Source: Vreelandella nigrificans (GTDB lineage Bacteria; Pseudomonadota; Gammaproteobacteria; Pseudomonadales; Halomonadaceae). Taken from it: 64,000 bases of DNA. A program made the translations under genes and the position numbers. The DNA is taken from positions 434,001 to 498,000 of the forward strand of contig NZ_NWUX01000001.1 of assembly GCF_002374315.1 (NCBI RefSeq). Direction: 5' to 3'. This document shows, piece after piece, positions 1-8,758 of the stretch. Under the pieces are notes generated by a model. That model was not told the origin of the DNA. It searched no databases and saw only the letters and a program-made list of their open reading frames with translations. The number at the start of each line of letters is the position of its first letter. Positions within the stretch are counted from its first letter, which is position 1.

Positions 1-2
1 CG

Positions 3-524
3 GGGCCTGCCGATAAGCAGGATACGGCCAGCCTGTTAATTCAGCAGTTAATTCATAGCGCTAATGAGAGGTTGTGGGTTACTAGCCCCTATTTTGTACC
101 GGACCAAGGTGTGCAAGATGCGCTTCGCCTAGCAGCTATGCGCGGACTTGACGTGCGAGTAATGATCCCAGAGCGGCCAGATCACTTGCTGGTGTTTTTG
201 TCCGCATTTTCATTTTTACCTGATATGTTGAGAGCAGGAGTAAAAATATACCGTTATCTTCCTGGTTTCCTACACCAAAAGGTCATTTTAATCGACAATG
301 AGGCAGCAACCGTCGGTACAATAAACTTGGATAATCGCTCATTTCGACTTAATTTCGAAATAACTGCTTTCATTCCCAGTCCATCCTTTGCAGCTCAAGT
401 GAGCGCTATGCTGGAAGAAGATTTTGCGCATTGCCGACGCGTTACGATGGATGAAATAAACCAACGACCTATGTGGAAAAAGGTCATATCACGGGCTGCT
501 TACTTGACCGCACCAATCCAGTAA
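3..524 (+). CDS. cls: Cardiolipin synthase family protein, C-terminal part (5' end outside window)
   Basis: This is the C-terminal phospholipase-D half of a cardiolipin synthase-type enzyme, which joins phosphatidyl groups at the inner membrane. The frame is open from base 3, so the gene begins upstream of the window. The visible HKD motif is HQKVILID followed by GTINLDNRS, which gives the His, Lys and Asp of the second PLD catalytic site. The preceding stretch, with SPYFVPD and RVMIPERPDH, is typical of Cls. The N-terminal membrane segments and first HKD motif cannot be seen. The family call is firm; which cls paralogue it is cannot be told. Confidence 0.85.
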   Translation, partial: GPADKQDTASLLIQQLIHSANERLWVTSPYFVPDQGVQDALRLAAMRGLDVRVMIPERPDHLLVFLSAFSFLPDMLRAGVKIYRYLPGFLHQKVILIDNEAATVGTINLDNRSFRLNFEITAFIPSPSFAAQVSAMLEEDFAHCRRVTMDEINQRPMWKKVISRAAYLTAPIQ

Positions 525-575
525 TCAAAAAAGCACCGTAAACAGCTTAGAATGGTTGGGCACAAGGAGTTTTGG

Positions 576-1493
576 GTGAACTTAGAAACAAAATGGTTAG
601 AAGACTTTGTCGCATTGGCTAATACACGTAGCTTTTCTGCATCAGCTAAGCAAAGGCACGTAACACAACCTGCATTTAGCCGCCGGATCAGAGCGCTGGA
701 GCAGGCTATTGGTGTAACGCTGGTCGACCGAACAACCACACCCATTGGCCTAACCTCTGAAGGCCAGCTGTTTTTGATTACTGCTCGCAACTTGGTCGAA
801 CAACTAAATGAGTCGCTAGGCCATCTACGCGGTTTGTCGATTGCTAACGAAGCATTGGATATTGTAGCTGCCCACTCGTTAGCGCTCAGTTTTTACCCAC
901 CGTGGATATCACGGCTGCAAAAAGGGCTAGGGGAGCTGCCAACACGCTTAGTTGCCATGAATGTAGGAGAGGCTATTCATGTGTTGCGCGAGGGGAATTG
1001 TGATCTAATGCTGGCCTATTATGATCCCTTTGCAACTATGCAGTTGGATGCGGAAATTTTCCCTTCGTTTTCTATCGGTAAGGTGAAAATGTTGCCCGTG
1101 ACGTTGCCTGATGAGAATGGTAAGCCGCTTTTCTCTCTGCAGCGTGATAACTCTATTCCTTATTTAGCCTATACCCAGGGGGCTTTTTTAGGCCGTAGCG
1201 TGCGAATGCTACTTAAGAATGACCCGCTCCGCATGAAACTACGCACTGTCTATGAAACTGCTATGGCGGAAGGTTTGAAGGGGATGGTCCTGCAGGGGAT
1301 TGGTGTGGCTTGGATCCCTGATTTCTGTATCCGGGAAGAATTAAAAAGTGGTCGACTAGTACGAGCTGCTGACGAAAACTGGGATATTCCTCTTGAAATC
1401 CGTCTCTATCGATGCTCGCTCGTACACAAACCTGGTGTAGAACGACTGTGGCGGCAAATGATGAAACTGCCACGAGATTTCTTACAGGCTTAA
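576..1493 (+). CDS. LysR-family transcriptional regulator
   Basis: LysR-type regulator of about 305 residues. An N-terminal winged helix-turn-helix (WLEDFVALANTRSFSASA, then QPAFSRRIRALE) is followed by a periplasmic-binding-protein-like effector domain. I chose the GTG at 576 because AAGGAG lies six bases upstream and the protein then begins NLETKWLEDF, as in relatives; an ATG at 552 in the same frame would add eight residues. It lies 51 bases after the cardiolipin synthase and faces the convergent NadM/Nudix gene, so no divergent target gene marks its regulon. The effector is unknown. Confidence 0.85.
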   Translation: MNLETKWLEDFVALANTRSFSASAKQRHVTQPAFSRRIRALEQAIGVTLVDRTTTPIGLTSEGQLFLITARNLVEQLNESLGHLRGLSIANEALDIVAAHSLALSFYPPWISRLQKGLGELPTRLVAMNVGEAIHVLREGNCDLMLAYYDPFATMQLDAEIFPSFSIGKVKMLPVTLPDENGKPLFSLQRDNSIPYLAYTQGAFLGRSVRMLLKNDPLRMKLRTVYETAMAEGLKGMVLQGIGVAWIPDFCIREELKSGRLVRAADENWDIPLEIRLYRCSLVHKPGVERLWRQMMKLPRDFLQA

Positions 1494-1510
1494 CACACAG
1501 CGCGATGATA

Positions 1511-2605
1511 CTAGAAGCCACTAAGATCAGCGGGTAAGCCTAAAAAGTTCTGGATAATAAAGAAATGGTCTTCAAATAAGCTCTCAGGCTCTAAATCGGC
1601 TAGTGCCACCCAGCGTGCATGGTCTCCTCCTTTAACCGGTTTAATACGAGGGAGTTGCTGGTCTGGGCGTAAAGCGAAATAAAACGCCTCAGCAAGCGTT
1701 CGCCCCCGCCAGCTGCGATGCGGCTCGTCGAACAAGCGCTGGCCACGTAGTGATCCTTTTAAAACAGGCTCCGGCACTTTCAACCGTAACCGTTCCCGCA
1801 ATTCTCTCAAACAGGCGTCCAGCAAACGCTCATGAGGGTTAATAAACCCTCCCGGTAGTGCAAATAAACCCTTACCGGGAGCGGCCGTCCGCCTTACCAA
1901 TAAAACGTGCCCGGATTGAACCACTACTGCACTAACAGTGACGAAAATAGGTGGGTAGGGCGCCTGGGCCCAAGCGTTGCGATATTGGTCTAAAAGTTGT
2001 TGCTCTTCTAACAGTTGATGGTAGGTATCACCTCGGCAAAAATTGGCTACTCGTTTAACCACACCCGGCGGTAAGTCGTGATAAGCCCCAGTACTAAGGT
2101 AGTCATCAGCTGAGCCTGATGAGCGAAACAGGCGCTCACGTATCTGGCTTGCCGAAATGCCTTCTACTAGCGGTACGCTGACAGACTCCCACTGTGGGAA
2201 GAGCGATAAGTAGTAGCTGGATTGGCCACGGCTTGCGCCGATTAAACCAATACGAGGTAGCCGAGCGTTAGCGGGTGTGGCCAAATCGCGGACTTTGCGC
2301 TGAACATCTCTAACCCATACGTCATCGTTGTAGAGTGCGTCCAGTAATGGGGTTATTTCAAGCCGCTGGTTGTCGCTGTCATCAAATACTGAGCGAATCA
2401 TTGATTGACGCTCGTCAAAATGCCATGGGTTCCTCAATGAGCGTGCCTGCCAAGCTGAGCCCACCAAAACGATAACCTGCCGGGCTTGCTTTAGTGCCTC
2501 ATTAATGATGGCGATATGGCCCAAATGAGGAGGCTGAAAGCGGCCTATAAATACTAAACAGTCAAAGTCGTAGGCTGGAGCAGATCGAACAGCATCCGAG
2601 GTCAT
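1511..2605 (-). CDS. Bifunctional NMN adenylyltransferase / Nudix-domain protein (NadM-Nudix type)
   Basis: Predicted NAD-biosynthesis or salvage enzyme of 364 residues. The N-terminal nucleotidyltransferase domain carries GRFQPPHLGH (about residues 21-30, the HxGH class) and a later ISASQIR motif, and should join NMN and ATP. A C-terminal Nudix domain (about residues 215-360) would cleave ADP-ribose in the Synechocystis slr0787-type family. The start at 2605 has AAGGAAG five bases upstream; an earlier in-frame ATG at 2677 would add an atypical 24-residue tail. The Nudix box is imperfect: the RExxEE part reads RELRER and the following Gly is Arg. Adenylyltransferase activity is likely, Nudix hydrolysis doubtful. 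Confidence 0.85.
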   Translation of the reverse strand: MTSDAVRSAPAYDFDCLVFIGRFQPPHLGHIAIINEALKQARQVIVLVGSAWQARSLRNPWHFDERQSMIRSVFDDSDNQRLEITPLLDALYNDDVWVRDVQRKVRDLATPANARLPRIGLIGASRGQSSYYLSLFPQWESVSVPLVEGISASQIRERLFRSSGSADDYLSTGAYHDLPPGVVKRVANFCRGDTYHQLLEEQQLLDQYRNAWAQAPYPPIFVTVSAVVVQSGHVLLVRRTAAPGKGLFALPGGFINPHERLLDACLRELRERLRLKVPEPVLKGSLRGQRLFDEPHRSWRGRTLAEAFYFALRPDQQLPRIKPVKGGDHARWVALADLEPESLFEDHFFIIQNFLGLPADLSGF

Positions 2606-2753
2606 CGTACTTCCTTGATTGTCAGCAGAAATGAAAGCCATTATGGAGTGAGTGGTAAAGGGGTGCAATGTGATCATACCTGCGTCCGAGGCTATGGTTA
2701 GGTATGCTTACCCATGAAACATTGGCATTCATCATTTAAGAGAGCACTACATA

Positions 2754-3692
2754 ATGGTTTTTAAGGGAATGGATATGGTTAAACGCACGCTCATTTTTTG
2801 GTGGAACGTGGTGCAAGATGCAATTTCTTTGTGGCTTGAACGCAACGCGTTTAGCTATGCAGGCTCGCTTGCGTTTTACACGCTGTTTTCACTGGCTCCG
2901 ACCATTATTATTGCGGTCACAGTTATTGGGGTCGTGCTGGGGGAGGATGCAGCTCAAGGTCAGATAGTTGCCCAACTGGAAGGCGCCTTAGGTGTTGAAG
3001 CGGCTTCTGCTATAGAGCAAGCCGTAGCACAGTCGCGGATTGAAGAGTCCGGCTTGCTACCCACTTTTCTGGGGTTTGCAGCACTAATAGTAGGTGCCAC
3101 TACAGTCTTTGCACAGATGCAATTTTCGCTTAATACCATCTGGGGAGTTACTGCAAAACCAACGTCAAATAGCATCCTTATTTTTATCAAAAACCGCCTG
3201 TTATCGCTTACGGTGGTGCTCTCGATCGGCTTTATTCTACTTGTTTCGCTAGTGCTAGGAGTGGTACTAAGAGGAGTGCTACAAGCCGCTGATTATCTCG
3301 TGCCTTATGCCAGCCTCTTTACCACAACACTTGAGTCTTTGGTCTCATTAGCAGTGGTTACACTACTTTTCGCAACAATTTTCAAGGTGTTACCGGATGT
3401 CGTGCTGCGTTGGCAAGATGTATTCATAGGCGCACTGGTGACTGCTACTCTATTTACCATAGGGCGTAGCGTCATTGCGGTGTACTTGGCTTACACCGCC
3501 ACAGCATCAACTTATGGCGCTGCAGGCTCTGTGGTCATGATTTTACTATGGGTGTATTACAGTTCGTTAATTTTGCTATTTGGCGCTGCCTTTACACGCT
3601 CGCTATTATTGCGTCGAGGTCGTCCATTAATTCCTCGCAATAGCGCAATACTTGTAAAGCATGAACTAATTCCAAAAACAAAAGAGGTCTAA
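2754..3692 (+). CDS. YihY/BrkB family inner-membrane protein
   Basis: Integral membrane protein of about 312 residues from the YihY/virulence factor BrkB family, whose exact role is unresolved. The family's opening signature AFSYAGSLAFYTLFSLAP is clear near residues 32-49. About six hydrophobic segments follow, ending in the SVVMILLWVYYSSLILLFGAAF helix pair. The first ATG (2754) is reported, but ATG 2775 is better placed behind AAGGGA and would shorten the protein by seven residues. Its stop is two bases from the acylphosphatase start, so the two genes are probably cotranscribed. Confidence 0.88.
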   Translation: MVFKGMDMVKRTLIFWWNVVQDAISLWLERNAFSYAGSLAFYTLFSLAPTIIIAVTVIGVVLGEDAAQGQIVAQLEGALGVEAASAIEQAVAQSRIEESGLLPTFLGFAALIVGATTVFAQMQFSLNTIWGVTAKPTSNSILIFIKNRLLSLTVVLSIGFILLVSLVLGVVLRGVLQAADYLVPYASLFTTTLESLVSLAVVTLLFATIFKVLPDVVLRWQDVFIGALVTATLFTIGRSVIAVYLAYTATASTYGAAGSVVMILLWVYYSSLILLFGAAFTRSLLLRRGRPLIPRNSAILVKHELIPKTKEV

Positions 3693-3694
3693 CG

Positions 3695-3970
3695 ATGAAG
3701 AACAGCTGCGTGCGTGCTTACGTGACAGGTAAAGTGCAGGGTGTCTGGTATCGCCGTAGTACTCAGGAGCAGGCTCTTAAGCAAGGTATTACTGGCTATG
3801 CTAAGAACCTGCCCGATGGGCGTGTAGAAGTGCTAATGTTCGGGCCGTCAGAGACGGTCAGTGCACTGTCAGAGTGGCTATGGAAAGGGCCCGATGGCGC
3901 TAGGGTGACTCACGTCACTTTTGAAGTGCTGGACGGACACCATGCTCCAGACCATTTTTCCACGTATTAA
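3695..3970 (+). CDS. acyP: Acylphosphatase
   Basis: Small cytoplasmic acylphosphatase of 91 residues, the usual length, which hydrolyses carboxyl-phosphate bonds such as that in acetyl phosphate. The signature VTGKVQGVWYRR supplies the phosphate-binding loop and the catalytic Arg at about residue 20. GYAKNLPDGRVEV supplies the catalytic Asn at about residue 38. GAGG-like GAGGTC lies eight bases before the ATG. It follows the BrkB gene with a two-base gap and converges on the hydroxyacid dehydrogenase gene. Confidence 0.93.
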   Translation: MKNSCVRAYVTGKVQGVWYRRSTQEQALKQGITGYAKNLPDGRVEVLMFGPSETVSALSEWLWKGPDGARVTHVTFEVLDGHHAPDHFSTY

Positions 3971-3985
3971 GTTAACCAATTCGAA

Positions 3986-4942
3986 TTAACTGATGCTTAT
4001 GCCCCTTTGCCACGTTTTAATATTGTCAGCGGTTAGTGCCACAATATTTTGCCGAGCTTCAGGGGTTATCCAAGCATTATGGGGAGTAACAATCAGATTT
4101 AATGGTTCCCCGTTTGCGAGTGCGTCTAAAAGCGGGTGCCCACCTTTGGGCGGTTCCGTAGGTAATACATCGACCGCCAGCCCGCTAATCTGATCATTAC
4201 GGAGCGCATCTAGTGCAGCCTCTTCATCGATAATACTGCCCCGTGCACAATTGATCAGCAGCAGTGATGATTTAGCCTTTGCCAACCGCTCCTGGTTGAT
4301 TAGGTGTTTTGTCGCCTCATTGAGCGGGCAGTGTAGGCTGATAATATCGGCACTAGGTAATAGCTCGTCGAGGGAAGGGCGCTTGTCATTGGCTTCGTTT
4401 CCTGGTCGTGCAGCAAAGATAGCTCGCATGCCAAAAGCCTCTGCTAATCGTGCAACTTCCAAACCTAGTTCACCTTGGCCCACCATCACAAGGTTTTTGC
4501 CCGATAATTGAAGAGTGGGGTGTGCTTGTAAACAAAAAAAGTCACTGTTCTGCCATTGGCCAGCGGCAATGTCGGCCTGATAGCGTGGTAGGCGATTCGC
4601 TAAAGCCAGCATCAACATTAAAGTATGTTGCGAAACACTGGGAGTGCCGTATGCAGTGACATTCTTGACCACAATGTTGTGTTTTTTCGCTGCAGCTAAA
4701 TCAATGTTATTTAGCCCTGTCGCCATTACGCAGATGAGTCGTAACTTGGTCAATTGCTCCAGTGTTTTGGCATCAATTTTTACTTTGTTAACGATGGCGA
4801 TGTCTGCATTTTTAAGCCGCTCAAGCGCTTGTTCTGGCGTGCTTTGCTCATAAGTTTCTAGATGAGTAACGACGTTACGAATTGCGGCTAAATCAATATC
4901 GGGCCCTAGGCTTTGGGCATCCAGCATGACCGCATTGGGCAT
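3986..4942 (-). CDS. D-2-hydroxyacid dehydrogenase (glycerate dehydrogenase-like)
   Basis: NAD(P)-dependent D-2-hydroxyacid dehydrogenase of 318 residues, closest in pattern to glycerate/hydroxypyruvate reductases (HprA type). It has the Rossmann motif VGQGELG, the substrate-binding INCARGSIIDE segment, the LPTEPP acid region and the catalytic His in VTPHNAW. I start it at 4942, where GGAG lies eight bases upstream and the protein opens MPNAVMLDAQSLG; the same frame is open to 5065 but the extra 41 residues resemble no family N-terminus. The substrate cannot be fixed from sequence alone. Confidence 0.88.
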   Translation of the reverse strand: MPNAVMLDAQSLGPDIDLAAIRNVVTHLETYEQSTPEQALERLKNADIAIVNKVKIDAKTLEQLTKLRLICVMATGLNNIDLAAAKKHNIVVKNVTAYGTPSVSQHTLMLMLALANRLPRYQADIAAGQWQNSDFFCLQAHPTLQLSGKNLVMVGQGELGLEVARLAEAFGMRAIFAARPGNEANDKRPSLDELLPSADIISLHCPLNEATKHLINQERLAKAKSSLLLINCARGSIIDEEAALDALRNDQISGLAVDVLPTEPPKGGHPLLDALANGEPLNLIVTPHNAWITPEARQNIVALTADNIKTWQRGISIS

Positions 4943-5095
4943 TTTATTTTCTCCATTCATTACCGATAGCCGCTTGGCCTTGCTCGGTAGGGGGCACAAA
5001 AGGGTATAATGTGTCGCTCTATCAACCGCAGTCTTGGAATTTACCCCGGCAGGCCACATATTCACAGCCTGGTAGCGTCTAGATTTGCCACTAAT

Positions 5096-5212
5096 CTGTC
5101 AGAGCTTGGTCCGTCTGCGAGAACTTGGTCTGTCAGCATTTGGTTTGTCAGAGGCTTAGCCTGTTAGGACCTAGAGAACCAGTCTGTTAGAACCTAGCCT
5201 GTCGGAGTTGAG
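5096..5212. repeat. Degenerate tandem repeat upstream of the zinc-ribbon gene
   Basis: About seven imperfect copies of a 15-18 base unit, consensus CTGTYAGARCYTRGY, lie head to tail. They begin near 5096, 5112, 5130, 5146, 5161, 5184 and 5199. They occupy most of the gap between the start of the divergent hydroxyacid dehydrogenase gene and the start of the zinc-ribbon/aspS genes. The last copy runs almost into the zinc-ribbon gene's ribosome binding site. The copies differ by several bases, so the array is old or decaying, or has a loose binding role. Confidence 0.7.
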
Positions 5213-5231
5213 TTTTTCAGGAGTTGTCAAC

Positions 5232-5516
5232 ATGCCTATCTATGAGTACGAGTGCAAGGCCTGCGGCCACCGCATGGAAAAATTACAGAAAATCAGCTCG
5301 GACCCCCTAAAGGAGTGTCCAGCTTGTCAGCGTGAAGGACTAGAGCGGCTAGTCTCTGCTGCAGGCTTCCGCTTAGCGGGCGGAGGCTGGTACGAAACGG
5401 ATTTTAAAACAGGTAGCAAGAAGAACTTGGCTGCCGATGGTCAAGCTGCTTCAAACGCTTCTGGGGCGAAAAGTGAACCCAGCAGCGCACCAGCGAAAAA
5501 AGGCGCCGCGGCATAG
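5232..5516 (+). CDS. FmdB-family zinc-ribbon protein
   Basis: Small putative regulatory protein of 94 residues. The FmdB/CxxC zinc ribbon fills the first half: MPIYEYECKACGHRMEKLQK, then CPAC, giving four Cys for one zinc. A low-complexity Ala/Ser/Lys tail follows. The ATG at 5232 has CAGGAG eight bases upstream and gives the family's standard MPIYEY opening. It precedes aspS by 66 bases, an arrangement conserved in Pseudomonas relatives, but the molecular role of these proteins is unknown. Confidence 0.9.
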   Translation: MPIYEYECKACGHRMEKLQKISSDPLKECPACQREGLERLVSAAGFRLAGGGWYETDFKTGSKKNLAADGQAASNASGAKSEPSSAPAKKGAAA

Positions 5517-5582
5517 CCGCGGTTGTCTAGGTCGGGGACCGCCCGCAACTATTTCATAGCACGTAACAGAACAGGATTAGAC

Positions 5583-7361
5583 ATGCGCAGCCATTATTGC
5601 GGCCAGCTTAACGAAACTTTGGTGGATCAAACGGTCACCGTATGTGGTTGGGTGCACCGTCGCCGTGATCACGGTGGGGTCATTTTTCTCGACATGCGCG
5701 ATCGCGATGGCATTGCTCAGTTCGTCGTAGACCCTGATACTGCCGAGGCGTTTGCCAATGCCGACCGTGCTCGTAGTGAGTATGTCCTGCGCATTACCGG
5801 GCGTGTTCGGCTACGCCCTGATGGAACACAAAACCCCAATATGCCCACCGGTATGATTGAGGTATTAGCCAAAGAAGTTGAAGTGCTCAATACTGCTGCT
5901 ACACCGCCTTTCCAGTTGGATGAGCATGGCAAGGTAGGCGAAGAGGTTCGCTTAAAGCATCGTTACATCGACCTTCGCCGCCCAGATATGATTGAAAAGC
6001 TGCGGTTGCGTTCGCGTATTTCGCATAATGTTCGGGCATATCTTGAAAATCAGGGCTTTCTTGATATTGAAACCCCGGTGTTAACACGCGCCACGCCAGA
6101 GGGTGCACGCGATTACCTGGTACCTAGCCGTACCCATGCGGGTAGCTTCTTTGCGCTACCGCAGTCGCCCCAGCTGTTTAAGCAGCTCTTGATGGTGGCA
6201 GGCTTCGATCGTTACTATCAGATTGCTAAATGCTTCCGCGACGAAGATTTGCGTGCTGATCGTCAGCCTGAGTTTACTCAGATTGATATCGAGGCCTCTT
6301 TCGTTGAAGAGAATGACATCATGAGCATCACTGAGGCCATGATTCGTCAACTGTTTAAGGAAGTTTTAAGCGTCGAGCTACCTGAGTTTCCTCGTATGAC
6401 ATGGCAAGAAGCGATGGATCGCTTCGGCTCTGATAAGCCCGACCTGCGTATCCCTCTTGAGTTGACTGATGTTGATGACTTGATGCAACAAGTCGACTTT
6501 AAGGTGTTCTCAGGCCCAGCGAGCGCTGAAGATGGGCGTGTAGCAGCACTGAAAGTCACCGGTGGTGCGAAGCTTTCCCGTAAAGAAATCGATGAATACA
6601 CCAAGTTTGTCGGTATTTACGGTGCAAAAGGCCTAGCCTGGATTAAGGTGAACGAGCGTGCCAAAGGCCTTGAAGGGCTACAGTCTCCAATCGTTAAGTT
6701 CATGGAAAATGTTGTCGAAGAACTTCTCGATCGTGTGGGTGCAGAGGATGGCGATATCATCTTCTTTGGGGCTGACAAGGCGCGTATTGTTAATGAGGCT
6801 ATCGGTGCATTGCGCGTAAAACTGGGTGCTGATCTTGAGCTTTATACTCAGGAATGGGCACCGCTGTGGGTAGTTGATTTCCCGATGTTTGAAGCTGACG
6901 ATAACGGCCGTTTGAGTCCGCTTCACCATCCCTTCACAGCACCCTCATGCTCGCCAGAGGAGCTGAAAGCGGATCCTGCAAAAGCACTGTCACGTGCTTA
7001 TGATATGGTTCTCAATGGAACTGAATTAGGTGGTGGCTCAATTCGTATTCACGACCAGGCCATGCAAAGTACCGTGTTTGAAATTCTGGGTATCGGCAAG
7101 GCAGAAGCCCAAGAGAAATTCGGTTTCTTGTTGGATGCTCTGCAGTATGGTGCTCCGCCCCATGGCGGCTTAGCTTTCGGTTTAGACCGTTTGGTGATGC
7201 TGATGGCCGGCGCTAAGACAATTCGTGAAGTGATTGCCTTCCCGAAAACACAAAGTGCAGGGTGCTTAATGACAGATGCTCCTGGTGAAGTTAGCCTTGA
7301 CCAGTTAAAAGAGTTAAGCATTCGTTTGCGTCAAAAAGCTAAAGCAGACACTGCCGAATAG
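5583..7361 (+). CDS. aspS: Aspartyl-tRNA synthetase, probably non-discriminating
   Basis: Charges tRNA-Asp with aspartate in the cytoplasm. The 592-residue bacterial-type enzyme has the N-terminal anticodon-binding OB fold, class II motifs ([30 protein letters not shown] near the C-terminus) and the GAD insertion domain. The ATG at 5583 gives the family start MRSHYCGQL. His30 in RRRDHGG and Gly81 in RPDGTQNPN match His31/Gly82 of Pseudomonas aeruginosa AspRS, residues linked to misacylation of tRNA-Asn; E. coli has Leu and Lys there. That implies a GatCAB amidotransferase elsewhere in the genome. A strong terminator follows. Confidence 0.97.
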   Translation: MRSHYCGQLNETLVDQTVTVCGWVHRRRDHGGVIFLDMRDRDGIAQFVVDPDTAEAFANADRARSEYVLRITGRVRLRPDGTQNPNMPTGMIEVLAKEVEVLNTAATPPFQLDEHGKVGEEVRLKHRYIDLRRPDMIEKLRLRSRISHNVRAYLENQGFLDIETPVLTRATPEGARDYLVPSRTHAGSFFALPQSPQLFKQLLMVAGFDRYYQIAKCFRDEDLRADRQPEFTQIDIEASFVEENDIMSITEAMIRQLFKEVLSVELPEFPRMTWQEAMDRFGSDKPDLRIPLELTDVDDLMQQVDFKVFSGPASAEDGRVAALKVTGGAKLSRKEIDEYTKFVGIYGAKGLAWIKVNERAKGLEGLQSPIVKFMENVVEELLDRVGAEDGDIIFFGADKARIVNEAIGALRVKLGADLELYTQEWAPLWVVDFPMFEADDNGRLSPLHHPFTAPSCSPEELKADPAKALSRAYDMVLNGTELGGGSIRIHDQAMQSTVFEILGIGKAEAQEKFGFLLDALQYGAPPHGGLAFGLDRLVMLMAGAKTIREVIAFPKTQSAGCLMTDAPGEVSLDQLKELSIRLRQKAKADTAE

Positions 7362-7387
7362 CGTTCAGCTACGCTAATGCTCATCCG

Positions 7388-7414
7388 ACACCGACGCCCT
7401 GCGTCGGTGTTTTT
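7388..7414 (+). terminator. Rho-independent terminator after aspS
   Basis: A perfect ten-base stem (ACACCGACGC at 7388-7397 with GCGTCGGTGT at 7401-7410) closes a three-base loop and is followed by a T run to 7414. It lies 27 bases after the aspS stop and before ruvC, so ruvCAB should have its own promoter. Confidence 0.9.
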
Positions 7415-7454
7415 GTTAGCGATGTTTTATGATCAGCAAAGTCGAGCGAATGAA

Positions 7455-8009
7455 ATGAATGGAATCGAGGCCGCCTCCACTATCAGGATTTTAGGTATTG
7501 ATCCTGGTTCGCGTATCACTGGCTATGGGGTGATTGACCTTATTGGCGTTACACCCCATTACGTTGCGAGTGGCTGTATTCGCACTGCAGAAGGTGCCTT
7601 GGAACAACGCTTGGCTCAAATTTATGCAGGTGTGGCTGAGGTCATTGGTTTGCATCGGCCCAGTGCAGTGGCCGTTGAGCGGGTTTTTATGGCTAAAAAT
7701 GCTGACTCAGCGCTAAAGCTGGGCCAGGCGCGCGGTGCGGTGCTGGTTTGTATTGCCAATCACGGTCTTGGTATTGGCGAGTATGCTGCCCGCCAAATCA
7801 AGCAGGCAGTTACGGGGCAGGGGGGAGCCGATAAAAGCCAAGTGCAGCACATGGTAACGGCCATACTCAAGCTTTCGGCTACGCCACAGGCAGATGCTGC
7901 GGATGCATTAGCCATTGCGCTCACCCATGCATATGCCGGAAGCGCTTTGACAGGCTCTACTTCAGTAAGAGGCCGTAGCAGCCGCTCTACAGGACGTTGG
8001 CGGTTATAA
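7455..8009 (+). CDS. ruvC: Holliday junction resolvase RuvC
   Basis: Endonuclease that cuts Holliday junctions with RuvAB during recombinational repair. The protein is 184 residues if it starts at 7455. The RNase H-like fold shows its acidic residues: Asp16 in [12 protein letters not shown], Glu75 in AVERVF, and Asp147/Asp150 in [15 protein letters not shown]. The start is uncertain: ATG 7422 is also in frame, but it lies just past the aspS terminator and would add 11 unusual residues. ruvA follows after 71 bases. Confidence 0.95.
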   Translation: MNGIEAASTIRILGIDPGSRITGYGVIDLIGVTPHYVASGCIRTAEGALEQRLAQIYAGVAEVIGLHRPSAVAVERVFMAKNADSALKLGQARGAVLVCIANHGLGIGEYAARQIKQAVTGQGGADKSQVQHMVTAILKLSATPQADAADALAIALTHAYAGSALTGSTSVRGRSSRSTGRWRL

Positions 8010-8080
8010 CGACTACTGGTCATCTGTACAGAGTGGCTTTATAGTGAGTTTCTGTTTTTTTGAATGTTGCGAGTAACAGT

Positions 8081-8689
8081 ATGATAGGACGTCTAAGCGG
8101 TTCTCTATTGGAAAAGCAACCTCCATGGATTGTGATCGATGCTCATGGTGTGGGCTATGAGTTAGAGACTTCAATGAATACTCTGGTGGCTTTGCCAGCT
8201 GTGGGTGAAAGCGTTTCACTTTATACACATCTTACTATCCGCGATGATGCCCATCTTCTCTATGGATTTGCCCGTGAGCATGAACGTGCTCTGTTTCGTG
8301 CCCTCATTAAGGTAAATGGTGTTGGTCCTAAGCTAGCGTTAGCTATCCTTTCGGGGATGGACGAAGATGCCTTTATGCGCTGTGTTAGGGACGATGACAG
8401 TAAAGCACTGACTAAATTACCGGGGGTCGGTAAAAAAACTGCCGAGCGTTTGATTATTGAAATGCGAGACCGCTTCCCTGAGTGGGAAAATGGCAGTCAT
8501 GCGCCGCTCGCACTAGAAACCACAAGCGGCAACCCGCCCCCTCGCGATAGCCTTGCGGATGCTGAGGCAGCGTTAGTTAGCTTAGGCTATAAGCTTACGG
8601 AGGCTTCCAAAATGTTGGCTGATATCGATCCTAATCAGTCAACAGAGGTGCTGATCAAAGCTGCGTTAACGAAACGAATGAATGGATAA
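8081..8689 (+). CDS. ruvA: Holliday junction branch migration protein RuvA
   Basis: DNA-binding subunit of the RuvAB branch-migration complex, 202 residues. The OB-fold N-terminus (MIGRLSGSLLEKQPPWIVID) is followed by two helix-hairpin-helix elements (VNGVGPKLALAIL and LPGVGKKTAERLIIEM). A flexible linker and the C-terminal RuvB-contact domain complete it. The start at 8081 gives the universal MIGRL opening. It lies between ruvC and ruvB on the same strand. Confidence 0.97.
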   Translation: MIGRLSGSLLEKQPPWIVIDAHGVGYELETSMNTLVALPAVGESVSLYTHLTIRDDAHLLYGFAREHERALFRALIKVNGVGPKLALAILSGMDEDAFMRCVRDDDSKALTKLPGVGKKTAERLIIEMRDRFPEWENGSHAPLALETTSGNPPPRDSLADAEAALVSLGYKLTEASKMLADIDPNQSTEVLIKAALTKRMNG

Positions 8690-8758
8690 TTATTCTTGCT
8701 CACGCACGGATAATGGGTGCTGCATGCGGTTATGCCAGCCATCACTAAAAGAGCTTCT

